Source of the DNA: a virus
Reading direction: 5' to 3' (one strand)
DNA: 36,949 nt
IMG/VR virus record: IMGVR_UViG_3300037486_000319
Coordinates: 1 to 36,949 of that record
Numbering within the stretch: the first letter of the stretch is position 1; each line of letters begins with the position of its first letter. Below are positions 31,320-36,949 of the stretch, piece after piece. The position numbers were made by a program, and so were the translations under genes. Under the pieces are notes generated by a model. The model did not search any database and was not told the origin of the DNA. It was given only the letters and a program-made list of their open reading frames with translations.

Positions 31320-32123
31320 ATGCAGAAATATATTTTAGCAGCAGTTATTTTACTCTACTCATTCAACTCAATGGCTAACATGCCTGAGAACTCACTTCCA
31401 GATGATAACCCGGGACTTTCTAACATCACTGAAAAACAGTTTCACGAGATTATTCAGTCGGTAAATGATATTTATCAACCAATTTTTAAAGCGCTCAATG
31501 TTAATTTTTGGTTCGAGCGGCATTGGGAAAGTAAAGTATCAAATCTTTATGTCTATAAGTTCGATTCGCAGTGGGCAAAAAATTGGAAAATCGAAGTAAA
31601 TGGTGCGCTCGCAAGACGTGTCGAGATAACTAAAGAAGGTTTCACTTTGGCGCTATGCCATGAGATAGGTCATTTTCTAGGCGGATTTCCAATGCGTGAC
31701 TACGTCGGTTTATCGACGGAAGGCCAAGCAGATTATTATGCTGCTCATGTATGCGCTCGCAAGATTTTTGGTAAAATTGCAAAAAAAACAAAACTAATAA
31801 AAAAGCTGAAAGTTAGCGTTGGAATATGTGATAACAAATTCGATTCTCAGATAGAGAAAGACATATGCTATTACACAATTTTTGGAGCAAAAAGTTTGGC
31901 TGATTTTTTCTATATTGCTGCTCAGGAACGGAGAACTCCAGAAATCGATACTAAAGATTTATTTCAGATCAAAACCACTCAGCAGCTACACTCCCCTGCT
32001 CAGTGTCGCCTTGACACATTTGTTAGTGGGACTTTGTGCGATAAGCAGTGGGATGATAAACTGATCCCCACAGATAAGAAAAACAAAACGTGCGATCGAC
32101 CGAGGTGCTGGTTTGCTTATTAA
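31320..32123 (+). CDS. Exported zinc metallopeptidase (HExxH)
   Basis: A 267-residue protein with a signal peptide (KYILAAVILLYSFNSMA). H114-E-I-G-H118 is the zinc site in LCHEIGHFLGG, and E134 in STEGQADYYAAHVC is the probable third ligand. Several cysteines suggest disulfides in the periplasm. Metallopeptidases with the phrase EGQADY are frequent in predatory Bdellovibrionota, a comparison from memory. No ordinary ribosome site is visible; a GGGG lies within the upstream hairpin. The role could be cell-envelope degradation. Confidence 0.85.
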   Translation: MQKYILAAVILLYSFNSMANMPENSLPDDNPGLSNITEKQFHEIIQSVNDIYQPIFKALNVNFWFERHWESKVSNLYVYKFDSQWAKNWKIEVNGALARRVEITKEGFTLALCHEIGHFLGGFPMRDYVGLSTEGQADYYAAHVCARKIFGKIAKKTKLIKKLKVSVGICDNKFDSQIEKDICYYTIFGAKSLADFFYIAAQERRTPEIDTKDLFQIKTTQQLHSPAQCRLDTFVSGTLCDKQWDDKLIPTDKKNKTCDRPRCWFAY

Positions 32124-33009
32124 AAAAATGATGTCCTTAGCGTTAATGTTATCCAGTGTAGCTTTCTCTGAAAATAACTGGCTCCATTCTCACGATGGCA
32201 GTCTACTTAAACAGTCAGATGGTACGATAGAATGGACTCCAAAAAAGCCTCATACTATTCTTTTGAATCTTGAAAAACCTCTGAATCTTTCGAGTATCGG
32301 AGATAAAGCAGAGTTCAATTATAAATTTAAATCAGTGGGAGATTCCTTTATCAATGGATGCATGGATAAAAAACCTGAGCCTTGCCGCACTGGATGCAAG
32401 GAATGTCCATCAAAAGGGAGTGAGAATCGGTGCCATGCAATAGGGTGCAATTTCGATGATGATGTCGGGTGCCTTGCTGGAACTGGAGATTTCAGGTTCG
32501 GCATGTTCGATAGCAATGGCAAGGGATATGTCAAAGGAGATAAATTCGGCACAGGGAAACCGAGGGGTTCAAGCAATAAAATATTCAAGGGGTATCTTGG
32601 ATACCAGTGGAGATTTCACCCACATATTTGCGATACTAAAAGGTTCATCGAGGTTAAGAAAGATTGCTCAACTGAGCCTCATAGCAATGTTGCTTCGTGG
32701 AAGCGAGAATTTCCGACTATTAAGCCTTGTTCTGAGGAGCTATTAGGTGACTGCGATCCAAGGAGCTGGAAGCGAATATTTGATCCCACAGCGGCATGCT
32801 TTAACCTTGCGCAGGATACTTTTGGAGATTTAAAAGTAAGTATAGAAGTGGTCGCAAAAAACCAATTGAAAGTGAGATTTTTGCTCAACGGTGTGGCCGT
32901 GGAATATGTAGATAAAGATAGGAGCAATCAGCCGAAAAAAATCGATGTCATATCGCTGCATATGTCAAATGCAAGACCTTACAAATCGGTAACTTTAAAA
33001 AGGGATTAA
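32113..33009 (+). CDS. Exported Cys-rich protein of unknown function
   Basis: A 298-residue protein with a TTG start overlapping the previous gene by 11 bases; ATG 32128 is an alternative. A signal peptide (MMSLALMLSSVAFS) is clear. The mature part has many cysteines in pairs (INGCMDKKPEPCRTGCKECP, CHAIGCNFDDDVGC), and an end rich in beta strands (LKVSIEVVAKNQLKVRFLLN) that resembles a jelly-roll carbohydrate-binding fold. No catalytic motif is seen. Its place after the two exported proteases suggests a related cargo role. Confidence 0.72.
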   Translation: MLIKKMMSLALMLSSVAFSENNWLHSHDGSLLKQSDGTIEWTPKKPHTILLNLEKPLNLSSIGDKAEFNYKFKSVGDSFINGCMDKKPEPCRTGCKECPSKGSENRCHAIGCNFDDDVGCLAGTGDFRFGMFDSNGKGYVKGDKFGTGKPRGSSNKIFKGYLGYQWRFHPHICDTKRFIEVKKDCSTEPHSNVASWKREFPTIKPCSEELLGDCDPRSWKRIFDPTAACFNLAQDTFGDLKVSIEVVAKNQLKVRFLLNGVAVEYVDKDRSNQPKKIDVISLHMSNARPYKSVTLKRD

Positions 33010-33011
33010 TA

Positions 33012-33347
33012 ATGCTACATAGTGCAAAAGTTACCAGGGTTATTGACGGAGATACTTTTCTCGCAACTGTCGATCTTGATTTTGCGATATCGATAAATAT
33101 CACCATAAGGCTCATGGGAGTCGATGCGTGGGAGCTACACGGCAACGAAAAGCAAAAGGGTATGGAAGCTAAGGAGTTCGTCGAAACGCTCATTGGCGGC
33201 AATAGTATAACGCTCAATCCTTATAAGCGAGATTCTTTCGGAAGATGGTTATGCGATGTTTATGTAAAAGGTGAGTTTTTGGCAGATATTCTTGATGATA
33301 GAGGCTATCTGAAAGGAGTTGCCGTAGGTTCCTGCTCGCTGGAGTGA
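33012..33347 (+). CDS. Staphylococcal nuclease-like (SNase) protein
   Basis: A 111-residue SNase-fold nuclease: RVIDGDTF (9-16), IRLMGVDAWE with R33 and E41 in the positions of the catalytic Arg35/Glu43 of the staphylococcal enzyme, and KRDSFGRWL with R78 for Arg87. There is no signal peptide, so unlike its neighbours it should act in the cytoplasm unless released. It may degrade host DNA or RNA. Two bases separate it from the preceding gene, so they are likely co-expressed. Confidence 0.9.
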   Translation: MLHSAKVTRVIDGDTFLATVDLDFAISINITIRLMGVDAWELHGNEKQKGMEAKEFVETLIGGNSITLNPYKRDSFGRWLCDVYVKGEFLADILDDRGYLKGVAVGSCSLE

Positions 33348-33469
33348 TCATATGGGGGGATTGGGTCATCCTGTGCGTATTTATCGATAAGAGCAGATAT
33401 GATCAGGATCAGAATTACCCCGATAGAGTTTGTAATAATTATAAATTTTAAATCTTTTTTATTAATCAT
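33305..33469 (-). CDS. Small single-pass membrane protein (short gene)
   Basis: A 54-residue open frame whose ATG overlaps the stop of the upstream gene as ATGA (33466-33469), a strong sign of coupled translation. After a lysine-rich start (MINKKDLK) comes a membrane helix (FIIITNSIGVILILIISALI) and a charged, Pro-rich outer tail. Its 3' end runs 43 bases into the SNase gene on the opposite strand. A lysis (holin/antiholin-like) or envelope role is conceivable; the family is unknown. Confidence 0.7.
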   Translation of the reverse strand: MINKKDLKFIIITNSIGVILILIISALIDKYAQDDPIPPYDHSSEQEPTATPFR

Positions 33470-34023
33470 AATCGCTCCACTTCCACTTGAACTCCTAATT
33501 CTTTCAGAGAATCTAAATCTTTCTGAGTTACCGTTTTACGTCCAGTTAGAGCGCTGATAGAGATCTGATCAGCTTCGTCCTTAACGTATATATACATTTT
33601 TCCGTATTGACGCCTTTCAAAAAATCGAACTATTTTTACTGGTTTTGATTCTGAGGGTTCTTCGCCAAAATACATATGAAGCTGCAACCATCCCTTGAAT
33701 GCATCCAAAAATTCGGATCCCACGGTCTTACTTACTGCTATTGAAAAACTTACCTCATCTCCGCTTTCACGGAAATCTTTTACAGAAGGAAGATCGATCT
33801 CATACAAGCATGTCTGCTTCCAATCATAAACCTTGATAGTTGTCTCAGTTTCAAAGTCAAAAAATGTCCACTCCCCTGATACCTTATATTCGTCTGCCAT
33901 TTGAGGCTCTCCAAAGGCATGAGCCAAGTGCTTATAGCTGCAAGTGATCCTTCCGAGCAGGGAAGTTGATACGTGGGTTTTACCGCCATGCAAAAGCTGA
34001 AATTGATAATCTTGTTTTTTCAT
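33466..34023 (-). CDS. Hypothetical phage protein, conserved-looking
   Basis: A 185-residue protein. ATG 34023 has AAAGGA upstream; a longer frame from 34062 lacks a site. The middle (AFGEPQMADEYKVSGEWTFF, then IKVYDWK) matches a small family I recall from phage and bacterial genomes without known role. The end is basic (RFFERRQYGK). It is first of a two-gene leftward unit with the small membrane protein. Confidence 0.72.
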   Translation of the reverse strand: MKKQDYQFQLLHGGKTHVSTSLLGRITCSYKHLAHAFGEPQMADEYKVSGEWTFFDFETETTIKVYDWKQTCLYEIDLPSVKDFRESGDEVSFSIAVSKTVGSEFLDAFKGWLQLHMYFGEEPSESKPVKIVRFFERRQYGKMYIYVKDEADQISISALTGRKTVTQKDLDSLKELGVQVEVERL

Positions 34024-34048
34024 ATAAATTCCTTTCTTTTTTAGTTCT

Positions 34049-34087
34049 GAAGCCTGATACATGAGTCATGCTTCATATATCAGACTC
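34049..34087 (-). promoter_or_regulatory. Three interleaved inverted repeats in the leader of a leftward gene
   Basis: GAAGC/GCTTC (34049-34053, 34070-34074), CTGATA/TATCAG (34054-34059, 34078-34083) and GAGTC/GACTC (34063-34067, 34083-34087) cannot all pair at once, so the leader RNA could adopt alternative folds or a pseudoknot. The element may equally be an operator or chance. Confidence 0.35.
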
Positions 34088-34143
34088 ATCGACTATTTCA
34101 TAAAAAACTATAGATTATTTTATAAGTATTGAATTATACAAAG

Positions 34144-34171
34144 AAAAAGCCTACCCCGGAAGGATAGGCTT
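34144..34171 (-). terminator. Rho-independent terminator of the leftward lipoprotein gene
   Basis: 7-bp stem AAGCCTA/TAGGCTT, extended by CC/GG across one mismatch; on the minus strand it is followed by TTTTTCTT. It lies 40 bases downstream of the lipoprotein stop. Confidence 0.75.
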
Positions 34172-34210
34172 GCTCGTAAAGTAGTAGGAGTTACGATTGA
34201 TAGGAACTTG

Positions 34211-34816
34211 CTATGGTACGCAAGGCATTTCTGTAAGGCGGCTATTGTAGGTGCCCGTGGTGGCATCAGGGTTTTCAGATGGCTGAGTCGGCCAGAACCA
34301 AAAGAGGTTTAAACTTGAGCCATGCGCATCATGCAATATTGGCTCGATTTCAGTGATCGCACTATCGCAAGAGCGCTGGTATCTCACGTTAGAAAATTTG
34401 CTCGTATTTTTAACGATGCAGTAATACCCTTTGCGATTGTAAAATTGGAACATGACGTTGCTCATTTCAGATCGAATATGCACCACATTTAGGATCGGAA
34501 TAATGCTCGTTTCAAGGTCGGATATTGCAATACCCTCAGATTTATAACTATGCGCATCAAGGGTTCTCGCAACCGTATCTGGTGGCAGCGCTATTCCCTT
34601 TCTTAGGAAAGCATCAACGCAGAGGTTGGCGTCCGGGGTATCTAAGAATGTATAGCTATCAGGAATGCCTGATACTGATACAATTGGAGTAACCTCATCA
34701 GCGATAGTATTATCAGTAAGAGCGACCGGATTTTTAACCGTTTTTTTACTCTTAACTTCTGCTCCGCACGAGATTAAAATCATACTTAAAATTCCATAAA
34801 CAATAGCAATTCTCAT
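34211..34816 (-). CDS. Putative surface lipoprotein (moron-like)
   Basis: A 201-residue protein; ATG 34816 with AAAGGAA upstream is chosen over the longer frame. Residues 1-17 are a lipoprotein signal with ISCG as lipobox. The mature part starts with a disordered segment, then contains NLCVDAFLRKGIALPPDTVA and a Cys pair later. No family is recognised. It stands alone between two other units with its own terminator, which is typical of a lysogenic-conversion or superinfection-exclusion gene, but that is inference. Confidence 0.75.
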   Translation of the reverse strand: MRIAIVYGILSMILISCGAEVKSKKTVKNPVALTDNTIADEVTPIVSVSGIPDSYTFLDTPDANLCVDAFLRKGIALPPDTVARTLDAHSYKSEGIAISDLETSIIPILNVVHIRSEMSNVMFQFYNRKGYYCIVKNTSKFSNVRYQRSCDSAITEIEPILHDAHGSSLNLFWFWPTQPSENPDATTGTYNSRLTEMPCVP

Positions 34817-34990
34817 AACAATTCCTTTCAATTCAGATTCAGCTTGAGCGATATGCTCGCAGACGCTAATGCAAAAGTTGGTACATTATTAAGCTATTGA
34901 TTTTATTATAATAGGCATGTAAATCTATTAATCAGATGCATAAAATTATTACAACTCGCTTGTATCCTATACTTTATCGTTGGATACTAA

Positions 34991-35569
34991 ATGGATATCA
35001 TCTCGGTGAAGATTCAAGATCTCAATGAAGATCCTTCTAATGCTCGCAAACATCCCGATAAAAACCTAAGAGCTATCAAAGGATCCCTTGCGAAATTCGG
35101 ACAGCAAAAACCTATCGTGATCGATAGCAGGAATATCGTTATCGCTGGTAATGGGACGCTGCAAGCTGCTCGGGATCTCGGCTGGAAAGTGATCGATTGT
35201 GTGGTTACTGAACTTGATGATCTCGGTAAAATGGCATTCGCACTTGCTGACAATAAAACTGCCGAGCTTGCAGAGTGGGACGATGATATTTTACAGGAGC
35301 AACTTGATTGGCTCAACGATCAAGATTTAGATGTTAAATCATTAGGTTTTCTCGACAATGATGCAAAGGAAATGGATCTCCCAGATCTCAACAGCGGTGA
35401 TAAAGACCCGTTCGAATCGATGACTTTTATTATTGGTACTAATCAGGCTACAATAATACGAGATGCCATAGCTGAAGCGATAAAAGCAGGACTATCAAGT
35501 TCTGATGAGAATGAAAATAAAAACGGGAACGCTCTGTTCCATATATGCCAGAGGTTTTTAAATGGGTAG
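34991..35569 (+). CDS. ParB/Srx-fold nuclease-like protein
   Basis: A 192-residue protein with the ParB N-terminal fold: LNEDPSNARKHPDKNLRAIK, SLAKFGQQKPIVID, then IVIAGNGTLQAARDLGW, whose AGNGT loop matches the ParB GxRR-like site. MAFALADNKTAELAEWDDD follows. Phage copies often precede DNA-modification or terminase genes. It overlaps the Mom-like gene by 8 bases, so the two are probably functionally linked, for example in placing or controlling the modification. Confidence 0.85.
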   Translation: MDIISVKIQDLNEDPSNARKHPDKNLRAIKGSLAKFGQQKPIVIDSRNIVIAGNGTLQAARDLGWKVIDCVVTELDDLGKMAFALADNKTAELAEWDDDILQEQLDWLNDQDLDVKSLGFLDNDAKEMDLPDLNSGDKDPFESMTFIIGTNQATIIRDAIAEAIKAGLSSSDENENKNGNALFHICQRFLNG

Positions 35570-36323
35570 AGCTAAGGATATTAAAGTCGCTCCAATATCG
35601 TATAAAGATGCAAGCAGTCTCGTTAAAAGAGTTCATTATTCAGGGAAAGTTGTAAGTAACTCTTGTCTACATTTCGGAGTATTCATTGATGGTTCCCTTG
35701 AGGGAGCGCTCCAGTTTGGGTCTTCGATGGATAAGAAAAAAACATTGAATCTTATTAAAAATACAGGGTGGAATGATTTCCTAGAATTAAACAGAATGGC
35801 ATTCTCGGCAAGGCTCCCCCGAAATAGCGAGTCAAGGGCTTTATCCATCGCTCTTAGGATTATTAAAAAGAACTATCCTCATATAAAATGGGTGATATCT
35901 TTTGCAGATGCCACGCAATGCGGTGATGGGACTATATACCGAGCCTCTGGATTTGTGCTCACGGGAATTAAAAAAAATAAGACTATTCTAAAGATGCCGA
36001 ACGGAACAATTATTGCAGATAAAACCCTGAACGATAAGAACTATGCTCGGAAGGGCATGAATGCAGGAATTGCCAAAAAAAATGGAGCTACACCATTAGA
36101 GGGGTTTCAACTTAGATATGTCTATTTCTTAGATAAGGAATACGTCAAAAACCTGACCGTTCCAATAATACCGTTTGACAAAATAAAAGAGGTTGGTGCA
36201 TCAATGTATAGAGGGAAAAAACCTTGCGTTGAAAGTGTAGATATCGACACGCTAACCCACCAGGTTAGAGAGGACGGTGAAACTCCGATCTCAACGCTCC
36301 ATTCGGAGGATTCGGATGGCTAA
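35562..36323 (+). CDS. Mom-like DNA adenine modification enzyme (GNAT fold)
   Basis: A 253-residue protein matching phage Mom-like proteins: VHYSGKVVSNSCLHFGVFID, LEGALQFGSS, LELNRMAFSARLPRNSESRAL, KWVISFADATQCGDGTIYRA and SGFVLTGIKKNK. Mu Mom converts adenine to a carbamoylmethyl derivative and protects the genome from host restriction. Here it lies between ParB-like and TerS genes, so it would act on DNA before packaging. The family assignment is from these motifs; the exact modification is not known. Confidence 0.85.
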   Translation: MGRAKDIKVAPISYKDASSLVKRVHYSGKVVSNSCLHFGVFIDGSLEGALQFGSSMDKKKTLNLIKNTGWNDFLELNRMAFSARLPRNSESRALSIALRIIKKNYPHIKWVISFADATQCGDGTIYRASGFVLTGIKKNKTILKMPNGTIIADKTLNDKNYARKGMNAGIAKKNGATPLEGFQLRYVYFLDKEYVKNLTVPIIPFDKIKEVGASMYRGKKPCVESVDIDTLTHQVREDGETPISTLHSEDSDG

Positions 36324-36747
36324 GAAAGGACCCCCAAAGGGTGAAGGTGGTAGACCGCTTAAGCCTATCGACTGGGATCTTGCCGAACGAATGGCAAAAA
36401 TCCAGTGCACTGCTTTAGAGATTTCTTCAATTCTAAAAATAAATCAGGATACCCTTGCAGATCGATGCAAAAAAGATCATGGGGACACTTTTTCCGAATG
36501 GTATAAAAAGCATTCTGAAGACGGTAAAAGTAGTCTAAGAAGGGCTATGTTTAAAGCTGCTATTGGCGGCAATGTAACCATGATGATATGGCTATCAAAG
36601 CAGTATCTCGGGATGCGTGATAGACTGGATGAGATCGTAGATCAAAGGCCGCTCATAATTAAAACAAAAAGCGGTGCTCAAATAACATTGGGTACTACAA
36701 AAAAAGAGGATGACAATAATGGCAGTAACTCCAGCGACGATAGCTGA
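36316..36747 (+). CDS. terS: Terminase small subunit (TerS)
   Basis: A 143-residue protein with GGAGGA six bases before ATG 36316; a longer frame from 36277 is rejected. A basic, Gly/Pro-rich start (KKGPPKGEGGRPLKP) precedes an HTH (QCTALEISSILKINQDTLAD) and a helical oligomerisation region (LRRAMFKAAIGGNVTMMIWL). It recognises the packaging site and presents DNA to TerL. The acidic, Asn/Ser-rich tail overlaps the next start. It is the last complete gene before the closure point. Confidence 0.9.
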   Translation: MAKKGPPKGEGGRPLKPIDWDLAERMAKIQCTALEISSILKINQDTLADRCKKDHGDTFSEWYKKHSEDGKSSLRRAMFKAAIGGNVTMMIWLSKQYLGMRDRLDEIVDQRPLIIKTKSGAQITLGTTKKEDDNNGSNSSDDS

Positions 36748-36949
36748 TCGTCAGTACAATAGCTATGATGAGACATCTCGTGGTGATGAACTCAAGAATA
36801 GCCTTGTCTTGGGACGAGGCTATTCGTTTACTAGAAATATTCGTTCTACCAATAAACCCTATATGCAAAGGAATATTGTGCAGTTTATAGCAGACCTATC
36901 GTTAAATTGGCAAGGGTTAGATCAGATAAAAGACATGATCCAACTGCTC
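36719..36949 (+). CDS. NeuB-like nonulosonic acid synthase, N-terminal part (continues at 875 on circular closure)
   Basis: ATG 36719 follows AAGAGGATGA and overlaps terS by 29 bases in another frame. The first 38 residues (MAVTPATIADRQYNS...) are not found at the left end; from residue 39 (RNIRSTNKPYMQRN) the sequence is the same as in the 2-1549 frame. Joined through the 118-bp overlap, the protein would have about 301 residues with all NeuB motifs and no SAF domain. This is the likelier natural form. Right-partial in this window. Confidence 0.85.
   Translation, partial: MAVTPATIADRQYNSYDETSRGDELKNSLVLGRGYSFTRNIRSTNKPYMQRNIVQFIADLSLNWQGLDQIKDMIQLL
36832..36949. repeat. 118-bp direct repeat, right copy (contig overlap)
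   Basis: Identical by eye to 757-874. It ends exactly at the window edge, as an assembly overlap would. Together they indicate a circular map of 36,075 bp (757-36831). Confidence 0.9.

Noticed and set aside
757-36949. 118-bp repeat as true terminal repeats of a linear phage genome
   Set aside because: The left copy is internal (756 bases from the end) and the right copy ends exactly at the window edge; gene order closes as terS-neuB-terL, so overlap of a circular map is simpler.
1-36949. Diversity-generating retroelement, CRISPR array, tRNA genes, integrase
   Set aside because: No reverse transcriptase, spaced repeats, cloverleaf-like T-loop sequences or integrase motifs were found by reading.

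Overview
This window is an almost complete genome of a tailed bacteriophage, probably a podovirus. It carries TerS, TerL, a portal protein of about 600 residues, scaffold, major capsid protein, a gp4-like adaptor, a propeller-like tail protein and three large internal (ejection-type) proteins. No tape measure, sheath or tail-tube gene is seen. I see no integrase, repressor, DNA polymerase, RNA polymerase or tRNA, so lifestyle is open and replication probably relies on the host replisome. The right end (36832-36949) is identical to 757-874. Joining them gives the order terS-neuB-terL and a circle of about 36.1 kb. Bases 1-756 are then a dangling arm carrying part of a different phage structural gene, either a population variant or an assembly join.

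Layout: (1) 757-18445, rightward packaging and virion genes, with a Maf/DUF115-like glycosyltransferase (7749-8780) embedded between capsid-associated genes. (2) 18448-19581, tail fibre with a C-terminal S74 chaperone domain. (3) 19628-23883, a sugar cassette: PseB-like dehydratase, small membrane coiled-coil protein, compact Gfo/Idh/MocA oxidoreductase, SpsF/PseF-like cytidylyltransferase, class III aminotransferase and GNAT acetyltransferase. (4) 23853-24608, small membrane (holin/spanin-like) genes. (5) 24573-26524, a leftward early operon: ERF annealing protein, zinc protein, two tandem Fis-type HTH proteins and a membrane protein. (6) 27240-28451, a leftward replication initiator-like gene with four dyad iterons and an AT-rich tract inside it, resembling lambda O/ori. 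(7) 28832-33347, RuvC-like resolvase, T7-lysozyme-like amidase, then an exported cargo set: papain-like lipoprotein, HExxH metallopeptidase, Cys-rich secreted protein and SNase nuclease. (8) 33305-34816, leftward genes including a lipoprotein and an overlooked 54-residue membrane protein. (9) 34991-36747, ParB-like protein, Mom-like DNA modification enzyme and TerS.

The most interesting system is the nonulosonic acid (pseudaminic/legionaminic/sialic-like) set. A NeuB-type synthase lies between terS and terL, PseB/aminotransferase/acetyltransferase/cytidylyltransferase homologues follow the tail fibre, and a Maf-like transferase sits among capsid genes. My inference is that the phage makes an activated nine-carbon acidic sugar and attaches it to a virion or host surface protein. 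The host cannot be read directly. The SEGQADY-like metallopeptidase and the exported papain-like protease recall gene families common in predatory Bdellovibrionota, which is a weak inference only.
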